Shown here piece after piece: positions 41,322 through 53,483 of a stretch of 64,000 nt of DNA. The notes under the pieces were generated by a model that had not been told where the DNA came from, ran no database searches, and saw only the letters and a program-made list of their open reading frames with translations. This stretch comes from Roridomyces roridus. Taxonomy: Eukaryota; Basidiomycota; Agaricomycetes; Agaricales; Mycenaceae. Positions within the stretch are counted from its first letter, which is position 1; each line of letters starts with the position of its first letter. The stretch spans positions 726,910-790,909 of the forward strand of contig JARKIF010000027.1 in the NCBI GenBank assembly GCA_029378245.1, given 5' to 3'. The position numbers and the translations under genes are program-made.

Positions 41322-42660
41322 CTACTCTGCGCCAGCAAACCCAACTCTGCGTGTCTGACGCCTACGCACGCCCCGATCAACGAGAAATCCATCCGACTGC
41401 CTTGACATTCGAGCAAGGTATTCTTCCTCCCTGGGAGAAAAGGCTGCACCGTTCAGATCCAACTCTATCGAACGAATCGAGGGAAAGGGTGCGTCTTCGT
41501 CGCGTCGTTGGCACCAGAAGTAGTCTATCATGGACACAACGGCAAATCCATCGGAGACGTCGCTGGACTGGCAGAGTATGAGGGTGGTTAGGAGTGGGAG
41601 CCGAACTTGGCGATACCACCCGGTGAGGCAGCCCGAGTCTGAATCCAAGTTGGAGATCACCAGCGTTTCCAGCGAGGGCAGGAGCTGGAGTATCTCGACA
41701 AGCTCCTCCAATTCCATATGAAATGAGGTTACACTCAAATGGCGCAGCTGAAACTGCGATCGTTCATGGAGGTCAACGAATATGGCGGGTGCTTCGCCGT
41801 ATGACTGCTCCAGCGGGCCGAGCTCAAGAGATTCCAAGCTAGGGAGCTTGAGAGAGGCTAGCAGGTTGATGCCGTAGTTGTAGGAAGTGAAATGCGGAGA
41901 ACGCAAAGTGTTCATGGTGTGGAGCGGCCCTCAAGCTCAAAGTCCCCCTGAGCACACCCCAGGCGACAATTCTCAAGGCTAATGCACAGAGTGAGGATGT
42001 CGTAAAACTCAACCCAGTTCATTACGATTGAGATCTCCGGCTGTGAGTTGGTTCCAATGGAAATGTAGCTCTGGTATGGTCCAGGGGATTGACGTGTCAA
42101 AGGTAAGCGACAACGTGTCAAGGGCGGGAGAGTCCTTAAAGAACTCCAACACGTTGGCTACCGACACCTCTGAATCGTCGCAGGTGGATACGGTGATGTC
42201 GAGGGAGGTGAGTTTTGGGAATGTGGGCAAAGAGGGCGGACGTCCGAGCACGTCTTGGGCGTCGAATGTCAGGACCATATACTCTAGTCTATCCCGAACC
42301 CTCCTCAACGGTCCGAAGGCAAACGGTACGTTCCAGGTGCCAGGAACGCGCGCTTCATGGAGAGGACTGATCATATCCAGAGTCAGAGACAACGGAAGGC
42401 TCGCGGATCGCGAGAGGATGTCCCGCATGAAGGCACGATGTAAGGCTGGAGTCGTATGCGATCGTGTGAAGTATGGGTTGGTCCACAGACGCGGGAACAT
42501 ACACCACTGAGTACGAAGAGTGGTACCAAGTAGTTGGACGGCAGGTGTCCGCCAGATGTCGCCAGGAAGAGTCGGAATATCATGACCAGAATTTCTGGTG
42601 GACACCGATGGATGGGGCTTTGGGCGGTGACGAGGGACACTGTACGATCCATGCTTCAAC
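41322..42660 (-). pseudogene. F-box/LRR gene broken by frameshifts
   Basis: Reading from the right, an F-box start (HRCPPEILVMIFRLF, VLSGVCSR) is in one frame. TNPYFTRSHTTPALHRAF through LTSLDITVSTCDDSEVSV continues in a second frame with the usual VCSRW-to-LWTN stretch missing. WVEFYDILTLCISLENCRL is in a third, and LASLKLPSLESLELGPLE to the stop at 41322 is in a fourth segment. The leucine-rich-repeat layout resembles the intact F-box gene at 31006, so this is likely a decayed relative. Some joins might be introns, but I found no consistent splice model. Confidence 0.6.
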
Positions 42661-42740
42661 TAGTATAAGTCAAGTCGCACAATTCTTGGAAGGAGCCACT
42701 CACCGACAGTACGACGATAAAGCAGGGAGATGATGGCGGG

Positions 42741-44018
42741 AGTAGACTGGGAGGAAATTCACGCCCATGGCCAGGGCTTAAATAGCAGGCAGAGATGACG
42801 CTTTGACCGTGGGCCCACCTGCAAGAGGGCCACTTTTACGCGTCGTCCGAGCATCCACTGGGTCCAAGGTTGGTCCAAGCGTTGTCCAAGCGTCAGAAGG
42901 TACCAGCTTCCAGAATAGATGGGAGGTGGTCGGCGGGATAATTTTTCAGGGGAGACTCAGAACCATATCAAGCCCAACCGAGTAAGATGAAACCGAACAC
43001 GAGCGTGACTTCAGGCCGATTGTTGTAACTTGAAGTTGGGACTCCGGAAGATCCATTGAAGGAGGATATATTTATTGAGCGTAGATCAAATTATCTAGGG
43101 CCAAGTAGCACGTCGAGAGTCCGAACTCGGGAGAGACGATTGAAACACTGAGCGCGGCGACATGATGGTAAGAAGACAAGCAGACAAAGCGGTGTTCTGA
43201 AATTGGCTCTATTTGTGATCGATCAATCACTCTCTCTTCCTTCCCCGTCATGTCGTGTGGACCGAATATCACTGGCATCTCGAACGACGGAATAGCTTCG
43301 CTGCAATTGCGTCAAAGCTTCACCTGTGGACTCGGACTCTCTGAACCTGATCTTTGCTGAAGTCGACTCTCCCTGTCCTTGGGCGTGGACTCCACGGCGA
43401 ATGTGGCGTGCATTGTGCACACGTCGCGTCTTGAACTGTATCGATCTTATGCTTGCGAATTGAAATCGGCGCCGATGAACACACCAAATTGTCACATAAA
43501 CCACGGACGTTGCCGACCCATGCAGTATGAATCAATGCCGCACCTTGAAAGAGAATTCGAAACTGCAAATGCACAACCGGTACGCGGTACCGGTGTCATC
43601 CACGTGTCCGTCGATTTTATTGAGGCAGTGGGGCTTTTGGTGCTAGTGGGCCTGTCAAATTCTTCTCTGAAATCTCTGCTGCCGATACCGATTCCAAGCT
43701 CCCACGGCCCGGTATCCAATGAGGAATGTCCTCACATACCAGGACCTGACACCGTCTCTCCGTCACCCGAGGTCGCCTCGGAACTTCGATTACTGTCGAC
43801 CCCGCCCGCTTCCGTCTTGAACGCAGGGGAGTATAGAGAAGAGCCAATCAGACTCGCCGTACTGCCGTATCGCCGCCCGACATCGGACAATCCCACCACC
43901 CAAGACAGTACCGAGAAGGGGCTTGATGATGGTCCAATCGGTAGATCGGCCCTCGGCGGACAACGACCAACCCATATAATCATGGGCAGAGCTCACCACC
44001 GTCGGCGACACCAACATC
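42741..44018. other. Long gap upstream of the monooxygenase
   Basis: No gene supported. Open frames exist on both strands (for example plus 43379-44026) but their sequence is low-information and does not resemble protein. It probably holds the promoter of the monooxygenase. Confidence 0.4.
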
Positions 44019-45372
44019 ATGTGTGATTCTGCTCCACTTCCTCCCTCAATCGAAGTATGTATCGTCGGAGCTGGGCCAACTGGATTAGCCTGCGCGCTCG
44101 GGCTGGCGGCACGCAAAGTCTCGTTCGTAATCGTCGAAGCTGTAGCTGAGGGACATACCACCTCGCGCGCTATAGCTGTATATCCGGGGACACTCGAGGT
44201 GAGTTGACAGTTACTCCCCCGCTCCCGGAGTGCAAATTGACAGTGACACATCACAGGCCATCGGCGCGCTCCACCCGGGAGTGGTAGACGACATGATAGC
44301 GACTGGTATTCGTGGCGATTTTACGCGGGCCTTTGACCGACATGGCCAACTTGTATTCAATATCATGTTCGCAAAGCTCCGGACCAAATACCCATTCCAG
44401 ATATTCATGGGCCAACACACGGTGGAGGAAGCCATGCGCGCGGGCATACGCCGGAGTGGCCATAGTATCCACTTTGGCAAACGGATGGAAGCGATCAAGG
44501 AGGTCAACGAGGGCCAACAGTTTGAATTGCTTTTCGAGTCCGGGGAGAAGCTGCGCGCCAGGTTCGTCGTCGCCGCTGACGGGCCAAAGTCCTTCCTGCG
44601 TTCATTCGCGGGTATCACATTGCGCGACCCTTATACGAACAAGGAGGCGGTCCCAGGCCCGCAAGACTCCAACTATATCGTTGCGGACGTCGTGTACGAA
44701 AAACCGACGGACAACGTCCCGCGGGATGCGGTGCAGCTGAATATCGGGGAACAAGGATTCGTGCTCATGGCCCCAATGAAGGACCCGGTGGACCCAGAGC
44801 GCAATCTCTTCAGACTTTACGTCGGAGTCACGGGCACCCCGCCACGAGAGCCCGACCTGGCCTACCTGCAGGGCATTCTGGACGCAAAGGGTCCTGGTTC
44901 ACGGACGACGCCTCGCAACGTGCCCAAGATCGCGAAACTGCTACACGCAGCACGCTTCCGCACACGGCCGGCTCTGGCAGATTCGTTCCTGCATAGAACC
45001 AAGCGTGGGGCGTACATCCTCCTTGCGGGCGATGCAGCCCACACACACGGACCAGCGGGCGGGCAGGGTATGAATCTCGGCATGTGCGACGGGACAGTGC
45101 TGGCGCTGGCGATTGACAGGCACCAGACGGCGAGGAGGCAAGGCGAGGAGGCAAAAGCTACGCAGATTCTGGAATCGTATTCCAAGACGCGGAGAGAGGT
45201 CGCCTGGACCGTGATCAAATTGGTACAAGGTGTAGCGAATCTGGAGGCGGGTGGGATGACTTGGGCGCACTGGTTCCGCGTCGTGAGCATGCGCATATTT
45301 TCTCCCGTGCCGTTTGTGAACAATTTTGTGGCGTGGAATCTTAGCGGGCTTGGGCATGCCACCAAGGTTTGA
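44019..45372 (+). CDS. FAD-dependent class A monooxygenase (431 aa)
   Basis: Two exons, 44019-44198 and 44257-45372, phase 0. N-terminal Rossmann motif VCIVGAGPTGLACALGLA (GxGxxG) binds FAD ADP; the second FAD motif is YILLAGDAAHTHGPAGGQG, the GD-AAH-PxGGQG signature of PHBH-like phenol/aromatic hydroxylases. A middle FVVAADGPKSFLR segment matches the DG motif. Expected to hydroxylate an aromatic or polyketide substrate using NAD(P)H and O2. The substrate is unknown; no biosynthetic cluster is visible nearby. At 431 residues it lacks the C-terminal thioredoxin-like domain of larger phenol hydroxylases. No defects. Confidence 0.9.
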
Positions 45373-45540
45373 CGTGTTGTATTTCGACTAGTCAAAGTTT
45401 CATCAATGCGGGACACCGAGACGCTCTAGGATTTCTTTCGTCCAAGTACATAGCATGGGTTCCATTGAAGAACGTTCAACTTGCACAACTCGCGCGGAAT
45501 TCCACCTGTTTCCAACTTCGATGAGGAGCGACCGATTTGA

Positions 45541-45712
45541 AAGTTTGCTGCAGGAGGAAGGCGATAGATTTGCGGACTACTTGATTTCTTAAGTGAGCAA
45601 CACTTCAACCTGTGAGCTTTTTCACTTTGGAATCGAACTGAAAATGAATTGTAGATCTCCGGAAGTACTTCGGTGCCTTTCTTCTCCTTTTGAATGAGAA
45701 GTTGTAGCATTA
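45541..45712 (+). pseudogene. G-alpha C-terminal fragment
   Basis: DRFADYLIS then, after a stop and a GT-AG intron-like gap ending ATTGTAG, a relic of YLRKYFGAF. The same exon pair, better preserved, is at 57600-57760 (VRFADYVISYGDRPND, YLRKHFGAF). A decayed duplicate tail of a divergent G-alpha gene, interrupted on its right by a MITE. Confidence 0.55.
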
Positions 45713-46069
45713 GAGGCTTTGCGGTGAGCCACCAGAAGCCATCTAGTGGCTCGGATGGCGTGCATCGGAGCTGCCCCAGGGAAGTCAATTCGCTGCCTTT
45801 CGACCTGAAACAGAGTCCCAATTTCTCCCAAATCTATACACACCCATAACCGACGTATCTTGAGGCCTAAAAGTCGATACTACGGCGTATTTTTGCTATC
45901 CCTGAGCCGTCTGTCTCTCTGGGCTTGGTGGGAGTGGTAGGAGGCACAGAATACGATTCAACTCACCATTTTGACAAGATAAATCCAGCCACCAGAAAGC
46001 CACCAACCAGCGTAGCCACCCGGTACCACATGCCATCCGAGCCACCTGGGTGGCTCACCGCAAAGTCTC
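45713..46069. mobile_element. 357-bp MITE with TA target duplication
   Basis: Starts GAGGCTTTGCGGTGAGCCAC and ends with the near-exact reverse complement GTGGCTCACCGCAAAGTCTC. Longer arms (GGTGGCTCGGATGGC-like) also pair. Flanked by TA at 45711-45712 and 46070-46071. No coding capacity. TA duplication and short TIRs point to Tc1/mariner-pogo-type mobilisation. Confidence 0.7.
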
Positions 46070-46591
46070 TATTCAAAAAAGCACTTATACTGCTCAGGTT
46101 CCCCGGGGACTTTTACTGTAATTTACAGGTCAATTCATATCATTGCGAATGTTACTTGCCTTTGACCGACCAGTTGACGATGTTCAATGTTGAAACGGAT
46201 GACCAATCGACCGACGTTTGATGACGGATCAAATCGGCGGACACAGCCACACGCTCTTGATCTGCGACAACCACCACTCGAGAGTCGAGACCACGACTGC
46301 TCATCGGAGCGGCATCCTTACCTCTTTTCGCGGTGATGCTTCTCGGAACTAATGCATACCACGGCCTCGTCAAAACGGAATTGAAACGGAAGCGGCCAAG
46401 AAGCGGCATTGAATGGAAAAGTGGGTGGTCGATGAGGTTATGGAGTTGGCGGAAACATTCAGCAGTACTTCAACGCTCATGTTGCACTCATGTACAGAAA
46501 AGTAAAATTTCCTCCAATCTGCTATCAAGCTTCTCACCGGATCTCTGTGGCGCAGCATATCCTTTCGCATGTCAAGTGCTGTCGACCGGGC

Positions 46592-46743
46592 TGTAAGGAT
46601 CACATTCGGCGATCACGGCGATCACGGCGATCAGCACAGCAAACTGTACAGCTTCCCGCTGCGCGCCAACTGCGGGCACAGTTGAACACTGGTTCAACCT
46701 GCGGCGCAGCGGTCAGGTGGGTGGCGCACGGACCACCCTTGTA
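46592..46743 (+). repeat. Left LTR, 5' portion
   Basis: Matches 53699-53850 of the right LTR. Contains three tandem GATCACGGC units. Ends at the TA duplicated by the pogo insertion. Confidence 0.9.
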
Positions 46744-49700
46744 TTATCTGAGACTGGCCATCCAGCCAGCCTAGCCATCCGGCCACTTGGATTTTGTACG
46801 GGATTGGCTTACCCTGCTGGTCCACTTTTACTCGTATGTTGGAAAGGATGTATAGGCGACCTCCCATGTCAAATTTGACAGCCATTGGTGGTGTTGATGA
46901 GATGCCACGCTCGCTTGTCGGAGCGGTGGGGTTGACGTGTGCTTGTTTTCTTATTTTGGGCACGACATCGCTTATGCCAAATCGCCTCGTTCTTCCCGAC
47001 CACTGCCTCGTTCCACGTCGTCCGGTACTCGTTCTGCTCAGCAGAAGTCCTGTTACTCCTGGAAGACAACTTGGGTCACCCAGCCCCCTTCATGCGTTGC
47101 TATCCTCGCGGACATTCGTCGTTGCAGAGCAAAATCCGCCTGAAAAGGTGCATCCGCGCAAGCGCCGTATCGGATTCAATCTTGATACCAGGACCACAAA
47201 ACTTGAGATGGGCGTTCACCATGGTAAGTGCATTCCCTTAATGCTATTCGCGTGATTTTAGCGATTTTATTGGTCGGTTACTGCGGCCGATACATCAAAC
47301 CGCCTTTACACGTCACCTCCGATCTTCGAGATTTTCTGTGAGGGACCGCTGACCGGGTAGTGTGACTACGGGTTGTGGTACGTCAATACGATTGCCTTGG
47401 TCTTGCTACAAGCTCATTCGAAGCCCAAGACGTATCTCGACGTCGTACAGGCGGTCGTCATCAGCCGCTATTGGGGAACTAGTGCGCGCCATCGACAACG
47501 CCAATCCATATTCGATCACCTTTCACTGATGTATATTCGCCCTCTAATTCGATGCCTGCGAGCCGCTTTACCTCATTGAATGATACATGAAGGGCTGGGG
47601 CTCGATATACACCCACTGCGCGAAACCCACTGCCCACCCCATTTCCGTCTCGGTTCTGTGCGTCTCTCCTTACTGAGCATGCCCCCGCGTACAAGAGGCA
47701 CTGCCGTCGCTCAAGATTCGCCCGTTGAACCGAATGAGACCAATCCTCCCTCACAAACTTTGGACGAGACCGATCTTGACCTGCTGGACGATATCGAGCA
47801 CCTCACGATGGAACAGCGAATTCAGCAGGCCATGGCCGTTATTGAAAGCGGTCTCATGTCGCAGCGGAAAGCCGCCATTTACTACGCTGTCGCCCGGGGA
47901 ACTTTACAGGGTCGTCTGAAGGGAGCCGTCGGGCGGGCAGAAGCTCAAATTGAGAAGCGCAAACTTTCTGTGCCGCAGGAGGAGGTGCTGGTGGAATGGA
48001 TCAAAGTGCGTGAATCCTCACCGTTTCGCTGTGACCGTCAACTGACAAAATTCAGACTCTCGGTAGACGCGGCATTCCTCTTACCTTGTCCGACATCGGC
48101 GCGTACGCAGCCGATATTTATCGCGCACCGCTTGGGATTACTTGGCCTATTCGTTTCAAGAGACGACACCCCGACCTCAAGATTAAGGTACTAGACCGTT
48201 TATTGTAACTATCGACGGGCGCCTCACGTAAAATCAGTGGACGAATAGCCTTGAGGAATGCCGTGCACGAGCCCTGAATCCAACTACAGTTCACAACTAC
48301 TTTGAGCTCCTCCGGGAAACCATTGAAGAGTTCGACGTGAAGCCTCAGAATATCTGGAATATGGACGAAAAGGTACCCACCCTTTCTCGATTATGCTTCG
48401 TCTTGACTCTCTATAAAAGGGAATCCAACTGGGTGTGGGTGACAGGGTCCCCGCTCTTGTTGACCGTGACCAAAAGGTCGTGTCCAAGATCGAGAGCGGT
48501 AACCGAGACCTCGTCACGATCATCGAATGTATATCTGCCACGGGGAATGCAATACGCCCGGGGGTGGTCTTTCAGGGGAAGCGCCGGGACCTGCGTTGGG
48601 GAGAAGACAATCCGTGTCATGCGAGGTCCGTTGCTTGCTTGCTTGAGGTTTGTTTGCTACCACTCACGCCGGCCTTAGTATCTCCATATCCGAACGTGGG
48701 TGGACGGATCACGAGCTTGGGTCGTTGTGGATGGAAAAGGACTTTGCCTCAGAGTCCGCCAAGTTCCTTGACGACCCCGGCGACTATCGTCTCCTGATTG
48801 TTGACGGGAACAGCAGCCACTGCACTCACCGCTTCGTTACTTTCGCACAGGTAAAGCTGACTCTTTTCTTCTTCTTGAGAGTGTGTGACGTCGTCCTTCA
48901 GAAACACAGAATTGTGGTCCTACGTCTTCCTGCACATACGACACACGCGCTTCAACCTTGTGACGTCGGCGTCTTTAGCCCTCTCGCATCGTGTTGGAAG
49001 TCCAGAGTTTCGGAGGCAAGTTGAACGAAGCATCGTCTCTATGGGAATGTCCTCATTCGTTGGCTGTTTAGCAACACAGAATTGGGATCCTGATAGATAA
49101 ATACAACCTCCTCTCCAACTATGCTGTAGCCAGAGATAAGGCGCTCACGAAATCCAACATCATTGCGGCATTCCGCAAATGTGGTATCGAACCACTCGAC
49201 GAGGACGCTATTCCCAAGGTCGCTTTTGCACCAGCTTTGAACTACGATACGCGGGCGGCTATGCCAGTGGGCGCGTGCCTACCTGCTCTACTAGTTCCCG
49301 TGGATCCCAACTCTACTCCATCGACAACGCCAGTTCAATCCCGTACGTCAAATAAGTTCATTGGCATGTTCATACTGTAACTGACATTCACTAGATTCAT
49401 CGGGTACTTCCATTCCGTCCACACCCACATCCTCCCCGACCCGCCCGTCGACACCGATCAACCGCTCGGCAAGCCAGTTCCCACCATGCACACCCACCGC
49501 CTCTGCTCCCGCCCCGCCCGCACCGAATGAAGAGGCGATGCAAGCTGCGTATGCCATTGCTATGCCTTCCCCAGTGAAGAAGACAGCTTCTCGGAGAGCG
49601 TTGGCGACCGAGAACGATCAGCTGCGGAGCCTCCTCAAAGCAGCTGGGGTTGATCTGGAGAGGAACTACACGCAGATGAAGCTGATGGAGCGTGAAAATG

Positions 49701-50947
49701 CTAATTTACGTCAGGGATTATATGCGAAGAAGAACAAACGCAAGCCGGAGTTTTCAGATGCAGCGGCGCGTCAGATGACCAGCGATGAAAATATTGACGC
49801 CCTTTGGAATCAGCTCATACGTAAACGGTGGAAGGTGGTCTTCTCCGATCTGAAGGAGAATGTCTTTCCCGAGCGCAAGAAGAAGATTGACGATGCGGTG
49901 AAAGCGGCCCAAGCTGCAATCAAGGCAGCGGCGAAGCAGGCGAAGGAGGCAGCTAGGGAAGCGGTCAAGGTGGCCAAGGCGGCAGAAAAGGAGGCGGCGA
50001 AGGCGGCGAGAGCGGAGATGAAAGCAAAGAAGGCGGCGGAGCGGGAGGAGGCGAAGATTGCTAGGGCGGCGGCAAGGGCACGTGGGCGTGGGCGGGGTGG
50101 GGCGGGCAGAGGTCGGGGACGAGCGGGGGCTGCTCGCGGGCGAGGCAGAGGTCGGGCTGAAGCGCAGTACAGCAGTGACGAAGACGAGCCGAGTGAAGAA
50201 TCTTCCGCCGAAGAAACCGATCTCGAGGAGCTTGATGCCACACTGGAACCCCTCGCTGACGCGGAATCAGAGCCGTCAGATGAAGAAGAAGACAACCCAC
50301 TCGCCATGTCACCCTCCCGTGCCACAGACCTGCCCTCCGACACAGAGACCCACTCTGACGATGACGACGAGGCGGATGACGAAGAAGAGATCGGTGTCGC
50401 GTCTTTGAACGGCCACAGGTGGAAACAACGAAGGGACCTGGAGTTTCAGGTGGTCTGGACAGACGGCGATGTTACCTGGGAGCCGTTGGAGAGCGTCAAC
50501 GACTGTGCGGGTCTCGAAGCATACCTGGGACGCATGAATATTGACGATCCTCTCCTCTTGTCGAGGCGCAAATATCTCATTGACAGCAAGCTGAAGGCGA
50601 GTAACGAGTAGATCCATACGTGTAGGATGTGTAGTCTGTCTGCCGAACAGGTTTCTTGGGTGTCTTGGCCTTGAGCGGGGCGGGGCGAGCCAGAAAGAGA
50701 GAGGCGATGAGCTGGCCGAAATGATTCCCACGCCTGGCTGGCTGTGTAGTTTTGTCCACTTTTGGACCTGTCTCCGAAAGATATTCACAGGCACATCAAA
50801 ACGTCATGAAATTTCGTGCTTGGGGGCTCATTCAGTCCGGAATAACCTAGCCTACAACCTGACATGCCATTACCCTCGGAGTGAGTCTTCGTGGTCTCTC
50901 AGCATACACAAAACCCTTAAGGTGGCTGGAAGGTCAGTCACAGATAA
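46744..50947 (+). mobile_element. Pogo/Tigger-type DNA transposon, intact
   Basis: 4204 bp with ~30-bp TIRs (TTATCTGAGACTGGCC left; TTATCTGTGACTGACC as reverse complement of the right) flanked by TA (46742-46743 and 50948-50949). The LTR sequence on either side joins perfectly once the element and one TA are removed. It carries one intact transposase gene. About 930 bp before the gene are non-coding. Confidence 0.9.
47679..50611 (+). CDS. Pogo-family transposase with C-terminal chromodomain (854 aa)
   Basis: Eight exons: 47679-48005, 48056-48187, 48238-48372, 48420-48625, 48679-48850, 48902-49006, 49072-49342, 49395-50611 (2565 nt, all phases match). N-terminus: HTH/CENP-B-like DNA-binding region (SGLMSQRKAAIYYAVARGTL). 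DDE core: IWNMDEKG (first D), LLIVDGNSSHCT (second D), LPAHTTHALQPCDVGVF (third D), the DDE_1 superfamily. After a coiled coil come an Ala/Lys helix, an RGRGRGG-rich basic stretch, an acidic stretch and a chromodomain (LEFQVVWTDGDVTWEPLE, DCAGLEAYL). It should cut and paste the element at TA; the chromodomain may steer it to methylated-histone chromatin. No defects. Confidence 0.9.
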
Positions 50948-50949
50948 TA

Positions 50950-51095
50950 GGTATAAATGGTTCATTTCGTAGCCAGTAGATTAGCATTCTGAATATTATA
51001 GATTTATCGACTCAAGCCTCGTGTTTACGACGAATCTGCAACACTCGGAATCTCCGTGTCTACGACTTCTACATCAAGAACTCCGTAGCCTCACA
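50950..51095 (+). repeat. Left LTR, 3' portion
   Basis: Matches 53851-53996. Starts GGTATAAATGG, with a TATA-box-like TATAAAT, and ends CTCACA at the internal region. Confidence 0.9.
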
Positions 51096-53483
51096 TTTTT
51101 TTTGAGTCCAAATTTTCTCAAAGAAGTTCAACAAATTCAAGATTCAAGACATGGACCGGATGGATCACCCAGTCCCATTTCGACAATCGACAACGGTAAC
51201 AACAACAAGGATGGTCGGTACTCGCGTTCATGGGTATTGCCTTTTGGAACCAACAGCTCGGATCCTGCGGGAGACATTCCAGCGAAAGGTGGCCGAGGTT
51301 GGGAGCTCGTTCAACGGATCGAACGAGGACGCAGGTCAGGTACACGCCGAAGAATTTTCGGGTGGAGCCCTGACTGCATTGGGGTTTTTTCACCAACGGC
51401 TCGGGCCTCGTGGATGTTGATCCAGCGGCAGGTGGCTGAGGTTGGTGCCTCGTTCGAGGATTCGAGCGAGTGCGCATGTCGGGTATGTGCCGAGGGATTG
51501 CCGGCCAGAGCCCCGAGTGCCTCTTTTGGATTGGACTTGCAGGGATCCTCATCCGGGGCGGACAGATGTTCAAGGCGGATGAAGGGCGAGTCGAACGCAA
51601 GTCGGGTATGTGCCGAGGGATTGCCGGCCCCGAGTGTCGTTTCTGGGTTTTACTCGCAGGTATCCTCATCTGGGTTTGACACGCGTTCAAGACGGATGGG
51701 GGGCGAGTGCAACACAAGTCGGGTATGTGCTGAAGGATTGCCAGCCAGAGCCCCGAGTGTGTTGGGTTTTTCTGCATGTCGGGTAGATGCCGAGGGATTG
51801 CCGGCTACAGCCCCGAGTGCACTGGGTTCAATTCACCCACACGGACGCACCTCTGATCTCAATGGACAGCATAGGCGGTCGGGAACGATGGAGGGCGAGG
51901 ATTCCGGAGGGATCGGTGACGGAACAGTCAGCGCGCGTGGGATCGAGAGCGACGGATTGCCTCGGAGGAAATTCACACATGCCGCGAGGGACTGGATGGG
52001 CATTCAAGATGGGTTTGTTCTACCCCGGGTTGTCACCAAGAAATCGACGCACCACATTCCACGGCGTGTCGAGCGTGTCACGGACTCAAAGTTCTTTCCC
52101 CGCTGGTTTGGCTCCGGTAACTACGAGAACCATCTCAGCACAGCACCACAGGGGACTTGGAACTTGATGGTTGAAAATGGCACACAGTCGGTGACGAAGG
52201 GATACCATCCAGAGCCACGGGTCGAGTTCATGGCCATCAGCGTTGAAAGCGTCGAACATAAGCAAAAAGGTGTTCGGAAGTCGCGGGAGCCGAAGCCGTA
52301 TTTCGTCAGGCCCGCATCGCAGATGCCGGAGGGCGGGTGGTTTAGGAAGACTATATCTGAGGACCCACCGGATATCCCCAGCAGCTCGAGTTCTTCAAGT
52401 TCATCCGAGGACTCAAGTTCGGGCGACTCGCATTCTTCCCAAGTTGAACACAGTGGCAGGCTCAACAAACATGCTGCCAGGAAGTGTCGGGATAGAAAGA
52501 AACGAGCCGAGGCAAGGCAGATGCGGAGGGCAACCAAAGGATTGGAGATCCAGACACCGTTCGTATGGGATGGAAAACCAGAGTTGGACCTATTTGACCA
52601 TTGGACGTTCACGGTTGACCAATGGCAACAACTCACCGGCCTCACCGACAAATTCGCAATCAAGCTCATTGTCAATTTTATGAGTGGGAAGGCCAGTCGG
52701 TTCTTCATGGATCATGTTGCGTCGGACATGCACAAGTGGACGATCAAGGGTATTTATCGTGCACTATTTGACCACTGCTTCCCGACGGACATCAAACAAC
52801 GGCTACGCAGGAAACTGCTGAACACGCACCAAGGAAATACTACGGTCCGCGACTTTGTTCGTGACATCAAGAGTCTCGCGAGACGATTCCCCGACGTAGG
52901 CCAGCAACAATTGGTCCAGATCCTTTGGGACGGCGCCGTGTCATATGTTCGGGTAAAGTGGCTCGAGAAAGGCCTGAGCCCCGAGGACACATCGTTCGAG
53001 AGATTGGAGAAGTGGGCCTTGCGTTATGAGAGTGCGCATGAGGCCTTGGAGATGGAGAAGAGTCATTGGGAATCGGACAAGGAGGCTCGGCGTACCTGGG
53101 AGTATACATCGGAGACAAGTGAAACCGATGATGGAAACTCGATGGAAGACAGCTCGGATTCCAGTCATTCGGAAGCCGAGGACTCGAGTGGGCGGCAGGC
53201 AACAGGCACTGGGCGACGGAATGCCAGTGATAGACGGCCGATGGGTTCGAGAACACGGCTATCTGCCGAAGACAAAGATGCTCTTCGCGCGGAGGGACGC
53301 TGCTTCAATTGCAGAGAGGTTGGTCACCAGGAGCGCAACTGTCCGGAAAGACATGAGGTGTCAGTCGGGGCAGCACGCTACGAGTATTCGGACTCACCTG
53401 GTTCCGAATCCTCCTCTGATGAAGAGCAAGAAGGATATTGGAACACGCAAGGCGGCGACTCCTCTGCCTCGGACAAAGACTAG
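51096..53483 (+). CDS. Gag protein of the gag-only element
   Basis: Frame open through the LTR end to 53483. The N-terminal third contains about four copies of an RVCAEGLPA-type repeat (near 51480, 51600, 51720, 51780). A Ser-rich stretch precedes the retrotransposon Gag core: WDGKPELDLFDHWTFTVDQW, ASRFFMDHVASDMHKW, NTHQGNTTVRDFVRDIKSLA, LEKWALRYESAHEALE. Near the end is a zinc knuckle CFNCREVGHQERNC (CX2CX4HX4C). The start is uncertain because no ATG is placed early in this frame; ATGs upstream are in another frame. After the TAG the frame stays open about 55 more codons (EWSEWKGGGHVRWKEYGHW), a possible readthrough extension. Confidence 0.85.
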   Translation, partial: FFLSPNFLKEVQQIQDSRHGPDGSPSPISTIDNGNNNKDGRYSRSWVLPFGTNSSDPAGDIPAKGGRGWELVQRIERGRRSGTRRRIFGWSPDCIGVFSPTARASWMLIQRQVAEVGASFEDSSECACRVCAEGLPARAPSASFGLDLQGSSSGADRCSRRMKGESNASRVCAEGLPAPSVVSGFYSQVSSSGFDTRSRRMGGECNTSRVCAEGLPARAPSVLGFSACRVDAEGLPATAPSALGSIHPHGRTSDLNGQHRRSGTMEGEDSGGIGDGTVSARGIESDGLPRRKFTHAARDWMGIQDGFVLPRVVTKKSTHHIPRRVERVTDSKFFPRWFGSGNYENHLSTAPQGTWNLMVENGTQSVTKGYHPEPRVEFMAISVESVEHKQKGVRKSREPKPYFVRPASQMPEGGWFRKTISEDPPDIPSSSSSSSSSEDSSSGDSHSSQVEHSGRLNKHAARKCRDRKKRAEARQMRRATKGLEIQTPFVWDGKPELDLFDHWTFTVDQWQQLTGLTDKFAIKLIVNFMSGKASRFFMDHVASDMHKWTIKGIYRALFDHCFPTDIKQRLRRKLLNTHQGNTTVRDFVRDIKSLARRFPDVGQQQLVQILWDGAVSYVRVKWLEKGLSPEDTSFERLEKWALRYESAHEALEMEKSHWESDKEARRTWEYTSETSETDDGNSMEDSSDSSHSEAEDSSGRQATGTGRRNASDRRPMGSRTRLSAEDKDALRAEGRCFNCREVGHQERNCPERHEVSVGAARYEYSDSPGSESSSDEEQEGYWNTQGGDSSASDKD

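Noticed and set aside
43379..44026. 215-codon plus-strand ORF upstream of the monooxygenase
   Set aside because: Low-information sequence without motifs, overlaps the monooxygenase start in another frame, and opposing frames are equally open.
50061..50343. Antisense ORFs (Ala/Ser/Pro-rich) over the transposase
   Set aside because: They are the mirror of the Arg/Gly and acidic low-complexity exon of the pogo transposase.
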